The notes: generated from the sequence alone by a model not told the origin. A DNA stretch of 64,000 nt from JAYZDK01 sp964604165 (GCA_964604165.1 CAZRYF010000010.1:1-64000), one strand, 5' to 3'. Counted from the first letter of the stretch, positions 51,921 to 61,691 are shown. Made by a program: numbers and translations.

Positions 51921-52847
51921 ATGCCTGGAATTGGCGTCATTACCAATCCGCGATCCCGCAGAAACCGGCGGGATCCACGCTTGGCAAAGCACCTTGCCTA
52001 CGTGTTGGGGGAAAAAGGCCAGCTCTACTCACCCAAGGATCTGGAGTCGCTTGAGGGCGTTGCCCGACATTTCCTGGAGCGGGGTGTCGAGGTCTTGGCC
52101 ATCAACGGGGGTGATGGAACGGCGCACGTGGTTCTGTCTGCGTTCGTGCATGTGTATGGGGAGACGCCCCTTCCCAAGATCGCTCTCCTGCGGGGGGGCA
52201 CCATGAACACGGTGGCGGCGGGGTTGGGCATTCGCGGACGGCCAGAGGGGCTGCTTGGAAAGCTGGTGGATCAGTACCACGCCGGGGAATCTCTTCCCGT
52301 GGTGGAGCGAAACCTGCTCATGGTGGAGGATCACGTGGGGTTCCTCTTTGGAAATGGCCTGGTGACCCGCATGTTGGATGTCTACTACGGTGGTTCGGAA
52401 CCCACCCCCTGGAAGGCCTTTCGGTTGCTGGTTCGAGCGGTGTGCTCGACGATTGTCGGAGGAGCGTTCATCAAGAGGCTCATCGCGCCCATCGCTGTGG
52501 AGGTGGAGCTGGATGGCCGGCCCCTTCCCCACCGGCATTGGTTGGCCCTGATGGCGGGAACGGTGGAGGACATCGGCATGCGTTTTCGACCCTTTACCCG
52601 GGTCACCAGGCACCCTGGATGCATGGAGGTCATGGGAATCGCTTGTACCGTGAAGCGGCTAATGATGTTGCTTCCCGCGATGCGTCGAGCCCACCTGATG
52701 GAGGATCCAGATGTGGCGATGGAGCTTGGCCAGCGGCTCGTGATGCGTTCTGCTGAACCCATCCCCTACACCATCGATGGGGACTGCTACCCGGGAAGTC
52801 GCGAGCTCATGATCCGGGTGGGGCCACGGGTTCAGTTGGTGGTGTGA
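51921..52847 (+). CDS. Diacylglycerol kinase catalytic-domain protein
   Basis: A 308-residue lipid-kinase-like protein of the DAGK/LCB5/YegS family. The nucleotide-binding AINGGDGTAHVVLSAF near 62 and the LRGGTMNTVAAGLG near 93 are the family signatures. GGAGG precedes the ATG at 51921. It may phosphorylate diacylglycerol or a sphingoid or other lipid. The gene is convergent with an Ig-like lipoprotein gene with no gap between the stops. Confidence 0.85.
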   Translation: MPGIGVITNPRSRRNRRDPRLAKHLAYVLGEKGQLYSPKDLESLEGVARHFLERGVEVLAINGGDGTAHVVLSAFVHVYGETPLPKIALLRGGTMNTVAAGLGIRGRPEGLLGKLVDQYHAGESLPVVERNLLMVEDHVGFLFGNGLVTRMLDVYYGGSEPTPWKAFRLLVRAVCSTIVGGAFIKRLIAPIAVEVELDGRPLPHRHWLALMAGTVEDIGMRFRPFTRVTRHPGCMEVMGIACTVKRLMMLLPAMRRAHLMEDPDVAMELGQRLVMRSAEPIPYTIDGDCYPGSRELMIRVGPRVQLVV

Positions 52848-53585
52848 CTACTGGATGTAGACGGCATCGGAAGTCATGGCGGCCGATGCTCCTGCATCGT
52901 CGTAGGCGGTGACCTTGCAGTTCCACTGTTCGCCTTGACTGGTGTCATCCTTCGCCAGAAAAGGGGACGTGCTCGCCTCTTGATCCACGCTCTCCAGGAT
53001 CCACAGGTATCCATAGGAAATGGAATCCCCTTCGTCAGGATCCGTGGCCGGGTTGTCGAGCACGCAGATCAGGTTGTCGGTGGGAAGGGGGTTTGACGGG
53101 TGAATGCTGGCAGTATGCCCCGTGGGAGGTTGGTTGCCTTGGAGAAGCGTCACCTCGGCGGTGCCGGGTGAAGACCTGGTTTCCGGTTGGTTGACCAGAA
53201 AGGCTGTCACCTCGCAAGTGACGGTGTCGTTCGCCTGGCCGCTGTGCCCAGCACCGAGTGTGGTGGTGTCGGCACCTTCCACCAGTGTGTCAGCGACTCT
53301 CCAGGCCACTGAATAGCCCACCGTGCCTCCGCCGGGAGCTGAACTCGGCAGAGTCACAAGACAGTTCATGTCCTCGTCTGGAAGGGGCTGAGAAGGGAGG
53401 ATCACGACGGAGGGTTGGGTGGGAGGGTCCCTGTTCTCATTGCAGTCGCTGCCGATGCAGGGAGGAGCAATCGCCTTGAGTTCCTCGCTGGGTTCCAGGT
53501 CCGGTAGACAAGCCGAGGTGACCCATACCAGTAGTGCGATGCCGAGAGATCTTTTGAAAGTCACGTGGGTGCCGTCCGTGTTCAT
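52848..53585 (-). CDS. Ig-like lipoprotein
   Basis: A 245-residue lipoprotein (lipobox VTSAC near 22-26) with two or so Ig/PKD-like beta domains (about 57-150 and 155-245). The second contains LPTDNLICVLDNPATD, which resembles TTADTLLCVVGGATED in the lipoprotein at 57714, so the two are related. Cysteine pairs (MNCLV and VTCEV) probably bridge beta-sheets. Its ATG directly abuts the stop of the WDDYFPPD gene, so it is the last gene of that operon. Unknown function. Confidence 0.72.
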   Translation of the reverse strand: MNTDGTHVTFKRSLGIALLVWVTSACLPDLEPSEELKAIAPPCIGSDCNENRDPPTQPSVVILPSQPLPDEDMNCLVTLPSSAPGGGTVGYSVAWRVADTLVEGADTTTLGAGHSGQANDTVTCEVTAFLVNQPETRSSPGTAEVTLLQGNQPPTGHTASIHPSNPLPTDNLICVLDNPATDPDEGDSISYGYLWILESVDQEASTSPFLAKDDTSQGEQWNCKVTAYDDAGASAAMTSDAVYIQ

Positions 53586-54842
53586 CTACCGTTGCCCCAC
53601 CAGCAACAAACCGCCACCCTCGGGGCCAAACCAGGGAGCGACGCTCGTGTCGGACAGGTCCTTCAAGCCGTACCCGGCCCCCGCGAGGAGCAGGCCCGCA
53701 AGCGCCACTGATTCTCCGATAAACAAGCGGCTTTGCCAGTCCTGGTACTGGTCCTCCAGGTCGTAGTAGCGGGTCCAGTCGGTGGTGTTGTGGGCCTTGG
53801 TCTCCACCTGCCGTCCCTTGAAATAGCTGGCCCCTGAGAGGGAAGCGCCGGCCGCGAAGACCACACCTCCTCCCATTGTGGCCACCCTGGAGAGCGCGAA
53901 GGACGGGTCCGAAGTAGAGATCGGCAAATCCGCCGAGGTCACCAGCTTTCCGGTGTTCTCCAAGCGCTCCCAGGCCTCGCCGCTCCCGACAATGACCTTC
54001 CACACTCCGTCGGGGTTGGAGAAGTACAGTGGAGTGCCTTTGTCCAGGTGGGACAGCAGAACCATGGAAATGTCGGTCTGTTTTTCCCTGTCCTCCACCC
54101 AATCGGCACGCTCGTTGCCCAGCACGTCTGGAATGATCAGGGAACTGTTGACCTCGGCGGGCAGGTTCAACAAGTAGGTGCGCATCCGGCCGGCCAGGAT
54201 CTGCACCACGTGGTCGCCGGGGACCGGGTTGAAATCCTCGGCCAACTTGCCGTCGATCCACACCGTCCCCGCGTTGGGGGTTGGATAGAGCGACAGGTGG
54301 GCTCGGACTTCCGGATCCTGTCGGGCGCGGGCCTGATCCAGGAGCGGCTTCGCGTCTGGGGGGAAATAGTCGTCCCAGACGAGATCTGGATCAAAGGCCA
54401 GCGCGAAGGAAAAGGCCTCTCGGGCCCGAGCCTCGTCTCCGGAACCATGGGCCGCGATGCCCTCCAAAAAGTAAAGGCGGGGTGCGACCACCGTGTCGAT
54501 TCGGTCGCTCAGGCAGGCCAGGGAGGCGGTGGCATGCTCGAGGGAGGTCAGAGCGTTCTCGAATTCCATGTACCCCACCATTCCCTCGATCTGTTCACGC
54601 TGGGTGTTGAGCTGAACCAGGGGGGTGGGGTTGCCTTCACAAGCCTTCCAAGTGCCTTCCACCATCGATGGGTGGGCCCCTTCCAGCAGATCAGACAGCT
54701 GGCGGGCCTCCAGGTCTGTGGCCTCCGGGTCCGCCGCGACAACACGGGCCAGGGCGTCGGCTGGCTCACCGCTGCCAAAGACCACCGTGGTCCCCGCCTG
54801 GACGGGACTGGAGGACAGCGCGAGAAGGAGCGTGGAGATCAT
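53586..54842 (-). CDS. WDDYFPPD-motif membrane protein, paralogue A
   Basis: A 418-residue exported protein of unknown family. ATG 54842 opens a signal peptide (LLLALSSSPVQA). A TPR-like helical part (about 75-165) contains MEFENALTSLEHA and then the block WDDYFPPDAKPLLDQA near 150. A PEGA-like segment follows (GTVWIDGKLAEDF near 190, GDHVVQILAG). Two hydrophobic segments near 340-358 and 380-400 form a C-terminal hairpin. It is a paralogue of the 58624-59970 protein, which has the same order of parts. It lies 40 bp after the FHA gene and abuts the lipoprotein gene. I infer an inner-membrane protein with a large periplasmic part, perhaps working with the FHA protein. Confidence 0.7.
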   Translation of the reverse strand: MISTLLLALSSSPVQAGTTVVFGSGEPADALARVVAADPEATDLEARQLSDLLEGAHPSMVEGTWKACEGNPTPLVQLNTQREQIEGMVGYMEFENALTSLEHATASLACLSDRIDTVVAPRLYFLEGIAAHGSGDEARAREAFSFALAFDPDLVWDDYFPPDAKPLLDQARARQDPEVRAHLSLYPTPNAGTVWIDGKLAEDFNPVPGDHVVQILAGRMRTYLLNLPAEVNSSLIIPDVLGNERADWVEDREKQTDISMVLLSHLDKGTPLYFSNPDGVWKVIVGSGEAWERLENTGKLVTSADLPISTSDPSFALSRVATMGGGVVFAAGASLSGASYFKGRQVETKAHNTTDWTRYYDLEDQYQDWQSRLFIGESVALAGLLLAGAGYGLKDLSDTSVAPWFGPEGGGLLLVGQR

Positions 54843-54882
54843 TTCGAAGGGTGAGACCAATGCAATTCGGGGAAGGTCCTTG

Positions 54883-57651
54883 TCATGCGCCCACCGTGAT
54901 TCGGTACAGGGCACCGTCTACCAGAAGGCGGTCTCCGCTGGCCAGGGACAAGGGCTGGCCGGTCTTGGGCACTGTGACAAAACTACCGCCCTCTTTGGCC
55001 ATGTAGAACGGGAGCAGGCCACCAAAGTCTGTTCGGCGGCTCTCCATGTAGTCCTCCAGCACGATCACGCCCTCGGACAGTTTTGCCCGGCAGCGCATGG
55101 GACCCAGGTGCAGTGCCCCCATTCTCTCTTCCGGAACCCCTTGGGTAAGCATGGCGGCGCAGAGGGGGTCTTCCCGATCCACCAGAAGCAGCCGCCCTCG
55201 CGGATTTGGCAGTCCCAGCACTGTCTCCAGGTGCATGCCTACTGTGAAGTCCGCCTCCCCTTCTGAGTCTCGTCGCACCACTTCCAGGTGGATGTCTTCC
55301 AGGGAGTCTGTCTCGCTGGTGTCTTCGCCTTTCACACGCAGGCTGGTTTCCCCCGTGTCCAGAAGTGTGATGGACCCACGACGCCCCTTGACCACCAGGC
55401 GGGCGTACTCTTTGGCAGTGCATTGTTGCCCCTCTTCCATGCGCAGCTCCGGCAGGATGAGGTCGGCATTCATGTGGTTGCCCAGGACCGATGTGCCAGC
55501 CACCATCCACCCCAGTTGGACCACCCGCGCGGGTTGGGCAAGGTGGGTTTCCAGATCCTCTTCGTCCACCCAGACCACCACTGCGGCGGTGCCCGGATCG
55601 GTGTTCGAAGGGGTGGAAACAGCGGGGACCGGCGCTTGCAAAGGCTCCCTTTGCGCCGGCGCAGGTCTTGCCTCCTCTCCCATGGGTTTTGTGTCGGCAT
55701 ATCGAGGAGAAGGAGGCGGAGCCCTTGGGGGCGTGGCGCCCTTCTTCTGCTCCGCCACGGTGGGCGCCTCGGACGCAGAGAGCGGGGCTTCCTGCTTCCC
55801 GGGCGGATCAGGGAGCGCCGGGAGAGGGAGGGCTTCTTCTTTGGGGGCTGCTGCCTCCGAGAGAATGGAGGCGCTTAGATCTGAGCTTGCTTCGGCTCGG
55901 ACCGCAAAGAGGCAATTCCCGATCAAGATCTCGTCCCCGTGCTGGATCTCTTCTTCTCGGGGCCCTGGGTCCCTGGCGGTAGGGTGGAGGGCCACGATGT
56001 GGTCACCGCGGCGCACATAGCTGTAGCAGTGGCGGGCCATGGACTTCAGCAGGGGCCGCCCCTGGAGGTTCACTTCCGCGTGCTCTGAGGCCACCATGAT
56101 CGAGTCCGTATGAAAACGGCTGCGCTCTACTTCTCCCGACCGGGCCTGCACGCGTGCTCCTGAAGCTTCTCGCCAGGCGATGTTCTCGTTGTGATGCTGA
56201 TCCGGAAGTCGAATTCGGCAGGTCTTTGCTCTTCCAATTCGGTTGATGGAACCAATCCCCAGGTGGGTGGTGGCGCCGGTCCGTCGGATTTCTGCCAGGT
56301 AGGGCCAACCAGGCGCCTTCACGTGGGCCAGGGTTCGCAGCTCCACCTCGTGTCCAGCCGCAGCAATTTTTGCCGTTCCGCTCATTTCGACCCGGGCACC
56401 GGCTGGAATCTCGGACCCGTTGACCGTGACACCCGGTGTCTCCACTTGAAGCTGGACCGAATCTCCCCTGACCTGAAAAACCGCCATGGACTTGCCAGGG
56501 ACCGTGCTCAAGTGCCCGGTGGTGGAAAGGTAGACGTCATACCCTTCCATGACCTTGCCGAAGTGGATGCGCTGCAGGAGTGCCCCAGTCTCCACCAAGG
56601 TCAAGTACGTCTCCTCCATGACGTCCGGCACAATGGTGAGCTGGCCGTAGATGGTGGGGGAAGCTGCCGCGCCGGAAGGAGTGGATGCTGTGGGGAGTGG
56701 GACAGGTCGAAGGGAGAGGCTGTCGTCTTGTGGAATCGCCGCCCTTTCGGAACTTGTGGGTTCCGATGGCTTGCTTCCCACCCCCGGCGGCAGCTCCAGT
56801 GTCTTGTCTCGGACCGCGAGCACGATTCGAGCCACCACGCCTTGTTGTTTTCGACGCACGGTGATCACGTCGGCGGCCTCGTCTCCGGTGTTGTGCTCGA
56901 TGGTGAAGTCGTTGGAGAGATCGGGGTTCACGACCTGTACATAGCCACCACTTGGGTTTCGATAGAGCTGGTAGAGGGCTGCGCCCGGAACCTCTTGGGA
57001 CCGGAAGTTGTCGAGCCAGTGGTTTCCCACCGTAAACAGGAGTTGATCCGTGTACAGTTGCCCGACTTCCTGAAACTCTCCATCCGCCAGGGCCACATAG
57101 ATCGCAAGGTCAACATCGCTGTCGGTCGCGGGTTGGTGGAAGTTTGGGACGGTTCCCGTGACCCACTCCCCCTCCACAAGGCCCAAGCGGTGCCCGTTCA
57201 TTAGATCGGGATCTCCATCGGGAACCACGTAGATCCGCGGGAGTTGGGTGGGACACGCGGGGCGCGTGCCGGTTCGCTCAAAGTATTGGCGCACCTCTCG
57301 CATCATGTGCGCTTCAGCATCTCCTCGCCAGTGGTCTCCATAGGTCTCGGCGGCCTTTTCCAGGTCCTCATCGCTGACCACCACCAGGAGATGGGAGCAG
57401 GGCATGCGCTCATCGGAGGAGAGAGAGGCCAGGTGGCTGTGTAGACCGCAGACCCCTCGGGGAAGAGCGGAGGCCTCCCACAAGCGGCTTGCATCTTCCA
57501 CAAGGTCCGCCTCGGTGCGGTGGCACCGCAAGCGCTCGTTGTACCAGGTGTCTCTTGGGTCCACGGCCAGCAGAGTGGACAGATCTCCGGAGAGTCCCCG
57601 GGTGGACCCGGTGGGAAGCATGCGTGCAAACCACTTTTGAAGAGGCGCCAT
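54883..57651 (-). CDS. Multi-FHA domain protein
   Basis: A 922-residue soluble protein with no signal peptide. The first 250 residues look unlike any domain I know. FHA-like segments lie near 345-440 (ending VTVNGSEIPAGARVEM), 455-600 (IGSINRIGRAKTCRIRL, SEHAEVNLQGRPLLKS, and IQHGDEILIGN) and about 720-820, with a possible fourth at the C-terminus; a Pro/Ala-rich linker (about 610-690) separates the middle ones. FHA domains bind phosphothreonine, so it is a likely reader for the Ser/Thr kinase encoded at 59958. ATG 57651 is preferred to 57693 because the latter would leave only 20 bp to the divergent lipoprotein gene; neither has a good ribosome binding site. Paralogue A follows 40 bp later. 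Confidence 0.75.
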   Translation of the reverse strand: MAPLQKWFARMLPTGSTRGLSGDLSTLLAVDPRDTWYNERLRCHRTEADLVEDASRLWEASALPRGVCGLHSHLASLSSDERMPCSHLLVVVSDEDLEKAAETYGDHWRGDAEAHMMREVRQYFERTGTRPACPTQLPRIYVVPDGDPDLMNGHRLGLVEGEWVTGTVPNFHQPATDSDVDLAIYVALADGEFQEVGQLYTDQLLFTVGNHWLDNFRSQEVPGAALYQLYRNPSGGYVQVVNPDLSNDFTIEHNTGDEAADVITVRRKQQGVVARIVLAVRDKTLELPPGVGSKPSEPTSSERAAIPQDDSLSLRPVPLPTASTPSGAAASPTIYGQLTIVPDVMEETYLTLVETGALLQRIHFGKVMEGYDVYLSTTGHLSTVPGKSMAVFQVRGDSVQLQVETPGVTVNGSEIPAGARVEMSGTAKIAAAGHEVELRTLAHVKAPGWPYLAEIRRTGATTHLGIGSINRIGRAKTCRIRLPDQHHNENIAWREASGARVQARSGEVERSRFHTDSIMVASEHAEVNLQGRPLLKSMARHCYSYVRRGDHIVALHPTARDPGPREEEIQHGDEILIGNCLFAVRAEASSDLSASILSEAAAPKEEALPLPALPDPPGKQEAPLSASEAPTVAEQKKGATPPRAPPPSPRYADTKPMGEEARPAPAQREPLQAPVPAVSTPSNTDPGTAAVVVWVDEEDLETHLAQPARVVQLGWMVAGTSVLGNHMNADLILPELRMEEGQQCTAKEYARLVVKGRRGSITLLDTGETSLRVKGEDTSETDSLEDIHLEVVRRDSEGEADFTVGMHLETVLGLPNPRGRLLLVDREDPLCAAMLTQGVPEERMGALHLGPMRCRAKLSEGVIVLEDYMESRRTDFGGLLPFYMAKEGGSFVTVPKTGQPLSLASGDRLLVDGALYRITVGA

Positions 57652-57713
57652 GGAAGCCCTTGGGGTGGTCGCCGATTGTAACAGGGGTAACATGGGTCTT
57701 GGAGGGGCAATTC

Positions 57714-58643
57714 ATGCGCATAGCCCGGACGTTCGGAACGCTTCTGTCTGCGGGATGGCTGGGATGCAATGTCGCACCCACGGCGCCGGTGATCACCATC
57801 GAACCGGGCCTTCCCACCACCGGAGACGATTTGGAGCTTGTGACCTTGGAAGAGGCGCTGGATCCCAACGGGGACGGGTTGGAGTATCGGGTGGTCTGGT
57901 TCCAGGACGATGTGGAGAGAGCCGACTTGTCCGGCACCGAGGTGGATGCTTCCGAAACCACCCGGGGAGAGACCTGGGAGGTGCAGGTGCGGGCGTTTGA
58001 TGGCGTGCTGGAGGGTCCGCTCATGACTGCATCAGTCGTCGTTTTAAACACTGAGCCGGTCGTCACCCAGCTGGAGATTTCGCCGGCGGAGCCGCTGGCT
58101 TCGGAGGAGCTGGTGGCCAGCTACTCAGTGGAAGATGCGGATGGAGACGCGGTGTCCAGCCGTTTGCTGTGGAGTGTGGACGGTCTGGAAACCTGGCATG
58201 AGTCCTCCACATTGCCGGCACATGCCACGCGACGAGGAGAGGAGTGGAGCGTTCAGGTCGTGGCGGAGGATGGCCTCGTGGACAGTGAGCCGGGGATCGC
58301 AAGGGTCACCATCGGGAACACGGCGCCCCCGGCACCTTCCTCCGTGGAGATTACTCCATCCGCGCCCACCACGGCGGACACCCTGCTGTGTGTGGTGGGT
58401 GGGGCCACGGAAGACTCGGACGAGGATCCCATCTCCTGGTCCGTGCAGTGGCTCGCGGATGCAGCGCTCCATGGCACCCCTCAGACCACCACCTGGGAAG
58501 GGGACACGGTGGATCCCGCTGACACCCAGGTGGACCAGGTGTGGAGCTGTGCTGCCACCTCCTCCGATGGGGAGCTGTCCTCGGCTGCTCGCGCCTCTCA
58601 GCCGGTAACGATCGGAGAGGAGTCTACCGAGGGGTCCAGGTAA
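57714..58643 (+). CDS. Ig-like lipoprotein, second copy
   Basis: A 309-residue lipoprotein with lipobox AGWLGC and three Ig/PKD-like segments (about 20-110, 115-210, 215-305); each has a D-x-D-x-D loop (DPNGDGLEY, EDADGDAVS, EDSDEDPIS). Its third segment matches the 52848 lipoprotein (TTADTLLCVVGG). GGAGGGG precedes the ATG. It is encoded opposite to the FHA gene (62 bp between starts) and its end overlaps the paralogue B gene by 20 bp tail to tail. Its role is unknown; surface attachment is inferred. Confidence 0.72.
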   Translation: MRIARTFGTLLSAGWLGCNVAPTAPVITIEPGLPTTGDDLELVTLEEALDPNGDGLEYRVVWFQDDVERADLSGTEVDASETTRGETWEVQVRAFDGVLEGPLMTASVVVLNTEPVVTQLEISPAEPLASEELVASYSVEDADGDAVSSRLLWSVDGLETWHESSTLPAHATRRGEEWSVQVVAEDGLVDSEPGIARVTIGNTAPPAPSSVEITPSAPTTADTLLCVVGGATEDSDEDPISWSVQWLADAALHGTPQTTTWEGDTVDPADTQVDQVWSCAATSSDGELSSAARASQPVTIGEESTEGSR

Positions 58644-59970
58644 GCTGAAGCCCTGGAGCGCCAGTGTTCATGTAGGGAGAGACGGCCACACCGTGCTCCA
58701 TGAACCAACCGCCGCCGGCGATGGCGGCGCTGGAGAGAAAGACAATCGCAGAGATGGTGTACTCGCCCTGGGCCTCATCGTAGTCCACTTTTGCGTTGGA
58801 GTAGGCGTCCCAGGAGGTGGCGCTCTTGCCATCTTTCATGTTTTCGATCGCCTGGATGTAGTTCATGGCGCCGTACAAACCGGAGCCGACGGCGATGCCT
58901 GCGCCACCCCAAAAGAGAGATTGTCCGGCGATGCGCTTGAGGCCAGAGCGGTTCACCATGGCACCCGTGGGAACCTCCAGGGCTGTCCACTCGCCCGAAC
59001 CAAGGGTCGTGGTCCAAACGGTCGCGCCCAGGGGGATGAAGACCACGTCGCCTTCGCCCAGTGCCGCGGAGAGAATGACCTCCAGGTTGTGCCGGGAAGC
59101 ATCTTCATCGGCCCAAGTGAGGTCGGTGTTGGTCACTGCGGCGGGAACCACCAGGGTATGGGTCACCCGGCTGGGGTCGATGGCGGACCCTGCGCCTTCA
59201 ACGTTGGCCTCGGCTTCCTCGGCCTCTCCTGGTGCAGCTTCCACTTCATTGGGAGCGCTCTCGTGGGGAAGAACGCTCAATCGAACCGTGATGGTTTCGG
59301 AGCTCACCACCTGCACCAGGTGATCTCCTTCCGGCAGGGAGACGACCCCTCCGGGTGCCGTGACGGCCCGGCCATCGATCCAGAGCGCACCCTCTGCCGG
59401 GGCCGGAACCACGGCCAGGGTGAGGGAGGTCTCCTCAGCGAGGGCGGACCCTGCTGCATCGAACAAATCTTTTGAATCTGGCGGGAAGTAGTCATCCCAG
59501 GTCAGTCCGGGCTGGTAGTGGTGGGCCTGGGTGAACGCAATGGTGGCGCCATCACTGTTGCCGGAAGCGTGAAGGAGAATTCCATTGAGGTAATGGAGCC
59601 GGCTGCCTGTTTCGGGGTGGACAGGCTCCTTGAGACAGGCCAGGGCATTCACCGCGGTCTTGAGGTGGGCCTTTGCCTGTTCGAACTCCATGTAGGCGAC
59701 GCCGCTCTCCACCCGCTCCACCGCGCCTCGCAAGGCGCTCATGGTGCTGGGAACACCGCCGCAGGCCTTGGCTTGGCCAGGACCAAACAGCACGGGAGCC
59801 TCCCCCACTGTGATGTCGGACAGGGTCACGGGCATAATGGCCTCGGCATCCAGCTTTGTGGTGGCCGCAACCCGCGTGACTGCCATGGAGGCGTCGTCTC
59901 CCGGGTAAATGATGGTCGGGCCTTCTGCGAAAGCAGATCCCATGAGGATCAAGGGCATCAACGTTTGCAT
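58624..59970 (-). CDS. WDDYFPPD-motif membrane protein, paralogue B
   Basis: A 448-residue exported protein related to the 53586 protein. ATG 59970 (GGAGG upstream) opens a signal peptide (LMPLILMGSAFA). A helical part with AYMEFEQAKAHLKTA near 94 is followed by WDDYFPPDSKDLFDAA near 160, then a PEGA-like segment (GALWIDGRAVTAPGG near 200, GDHLVQVVS) and a Glu/Ala-rich insert near 248-266. Two C-terminal hydrophobic segments (about 352-372 and 404-423) match paralogue A. Its start overlaps the kinase stop by 13 bp, so the two are probably cotranscribed. Unknown family. Confidence 0.7.
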   Translation of the reverse strand: MQTLMPLILMGSAFAEGPTIIYPGDDASMAVTRVAATTKLDAEAIMPVTLSDITVGEAPVLFGPGQAKACGGVPSTMSALRGAVERVESGVAYMEFEQAKAHLKTAVNALACLKEPVHPETGSRLHYLNGILLHASGNSDGATIAFTQAHHYQPGLTWDDYFPPDSKDLFDAAGSALAEETSLTLAVVPAPAEGALWIDGRAVTAPGGVVSLPEGDHLVQVVSSETITVRLSVLPHESAPNEVEAAPGEAEEAEANVEGAGSAIDPSRVTHTLVVPAAVTNTDLTWADEDASRHNLEVILSAALGEGDVVFIPLGATVWTTTLGSGEWTALEVPTGAMVNRSGLKRIAGQSLFWGGAGIAVGSGLYGAMNYIQAIENMKDGKSATSWDAYSNAKVDYDEAQGEYTISAIVFLSSAAIAGGGWFMEHGVAVSPYMNTGAPGLQLTWTPR

Positions 59971-61691
59971 TGGGCCTCCAGATCGAAATTCCAACACCGG
60001 GTCTCGGTCTTGTTGGCTCGAACGGTCAGGGTTTCCTCATGTCGGCGGCCGTCGCTGGTGGTGAGCACCACCGTGTGGCGGCCGGCGGACAACTCAATGG
60101 GGCGTCCGGTTCGGCCGGCGGGTTTGCCGTCCACGGTCATGTTGGACCAGGGGAGGCTGTTCATGCGCAGTTCTCCTTTGCCCGTGGCGCCTTGGGCGGC
60201 TGCTGGAGCGGGGGCTGCGGCGGGAGCTGCGGCGGGCTTGTACGCGGGCTTAGCGGGTGCAGCGGCCGCCGGGGTCGGTGCAGGCGCCGCCGCGGCTGCA
60301 GGGGTTGGGGCCTTCTTTTGGGCGGCATCTGCGCGTCGCTTCTTGGCGGCATCGCTGGCAGCTTTCTGCTTCTTGGCGGCATCCACCTCTCTCTGCTTGG
60401 CCTTCTCCAACTCCGCCCGGAGGGCCTCCATCTCCGTTTGGCTCTGGGACTTGTCTTCTGCCAGGAGCTTCTTGATGTCGTTGGCGGTGAGTCCTTGCTG
60501 GACCACGGCAGGTGCTTGGCCTCCACCATTCATGTTGTTCATGTAGAGCAGGCCGCCCGCCGCCAGAAGAAGAACCAGGAGCACGGCCACGACCGAGCTG
60601 CTGTTTCGCCCTTCTGGAATGGTGGGGGATGGACTCAGGGTGCCGGTCACGTCGGTGGTCTGGGGTTGCGTGCCTACGGCAGGCATGACCGGTGGGGGCG
60701 CCTCTTCGTCCTCAGCCAGCCACATGGAGCCGTCGAATGTGGCTCCAGAGGCGCTGGCCGCAGCTGCCTGGTCCCCAAATTGCTCCCCCACGTCCGGGAA
60801 GGAGGCTGGAGACAGCGTGCCGCCGGAGTGTCCGGGGTTCGTCTCGTCCTTGGGCAGAGCCAGGGGGGGGGTTCCTTCCGGGTCCTCTGGGAGTTCGTCC
60901 AGGATGGCCCGAATCGCTGTGGTCATCTCCTTGCCGGTCTGGTAGCGATCGTCGGGCTTGTAGCTGCAACCCTTCTTGATGATCGCGGCGAGCGCTGGGG
61001 GGATGTCCTTGAACATCTCCTCGTGGAGCTCCGTGGTGTACAGATCGAAGGGCTCCTTTCCCGTCATCAGGGCGTAGAGGCTGGCGGCCGAGGAATAGAG
61101 GTCGGCCCGGGCATCGGCGGATTTGGCGCTGATGCGCTGCTCGGGGGCCATGTAGGCCCAGGTGCCCATGACCGCACCGGTCTTGGTCATGGAACGATCT
61201 TCCTGCTGCACGGAGGCGATTCCGAAGTCGGTGATCTTCGGCTTGTTGTCCATGGAAAGGAGCACGTTGTGGGGTTTGATGTCCCGGTGAACGACGCCGT
61301 TGTCGTGGGCCACGCCAAGGGCCTCCACCATGTCCGCAGTGATCGCGGCGGCCATCTTTGGTGGCAGCACGCCAAATTTCTCCACGCGACCCATGAGCGA
61401 GCCGCCCTCGAGCATTTCCATCACGATGAAACACCGGTTTCCATCGGACCCGATGTCGTGCACCGTGACGATGTTCGGGTGGTGAAGCCGGGCCATGGTG
61501 CTCGCCTCGACCTCGAAACGCTTTCGAATGCTGGCCCGGGCCGCAAGGTGCGGGGCCAGCAGCTTGATTGCGCGCTCCACCTGCAGACGGGAATCGTAGG
61601 CCCGGTAGACCGTGGCCATTCCGCCCACACCCAGCTCCCCGATCAGTCGGTATCGACCTTCACAAAGAGCGGGCGCAACCTCTTGAATCAC
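59958..61691 (-). CDS. Transmembrane Ser/Thr protein kinase with C-terminal PEGA domain
   Basis: A 577-residue Hanks-type kinase. All catalytic motifs are intact: GELGVGGMATVYRA near 18, AIKLL, HRDIKPHNVLL near 137, ITDFGIA near 157, MAPEQ near 185. After the kinase domain (to about 280) comes an acidic linker, one membrane helix near 370-390 (VVAVLLVLLLAAGGLLYM), a Lys/Ala coiled-coil-like stretch (about 420-465), a Pro/Ala linker and a periplasmic PEGA domain (about 515-575). GTG 61691 is chosen because GGAGG lies 5 bp upstream; a GTG 15 bp earlier has none. It is divergent from the DUF1015 gene and leads into paralogue B. Confidence 0.9.
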   Translation of the reverse strand: MIQEVAPALCEGRYRLIGELGVGGMATVYRAYDSRLQVERAIKLLAPHLAARASIRKRFEVEASTMARLHHPNIVTVHDIGSDGNRCFIVMEMLEGGSLMGRVEKFGVLPPKMAAAITADMVEALGVAHDNGVVHRDIKPHNVLLSMDNKPKITDFGIASVQQEDRSMTKTGAVMGTWAYMAPEQRISAKSADARADLYSSAASLYALMTGKEPFDLYTTELHEEMFKDIPPALAAIIKKGCSYKPDDRYQTGKEMTTAIRAILDELPEDPEGTPPLALPKDETNPGHSGGTLSPASFPDVGEQFGDQAAAASASGATFDGSMWLAEDEEAPPPVMPAVGTQPQTTDVTGTLSPSPTIPEGRNSSSVVAVLLVLLLAAGGLLYMNNMNGGGQAPAVVQQGLTANDIKKLLAEDKSQSQTEMEALRAELEKAKQREVDAAKKQKAASDAAKKRRADAAQKKAPTPAAAAAPAPTPAAAAPAKPAYKPAAAPAAAPAPAAAQGATGKGELRMNSLPWSNMTVDGKPAGRTGRPIELSAGRHTVVLTTSDGRRHEETLTVRANKTETRCWNFDLEAQCKR

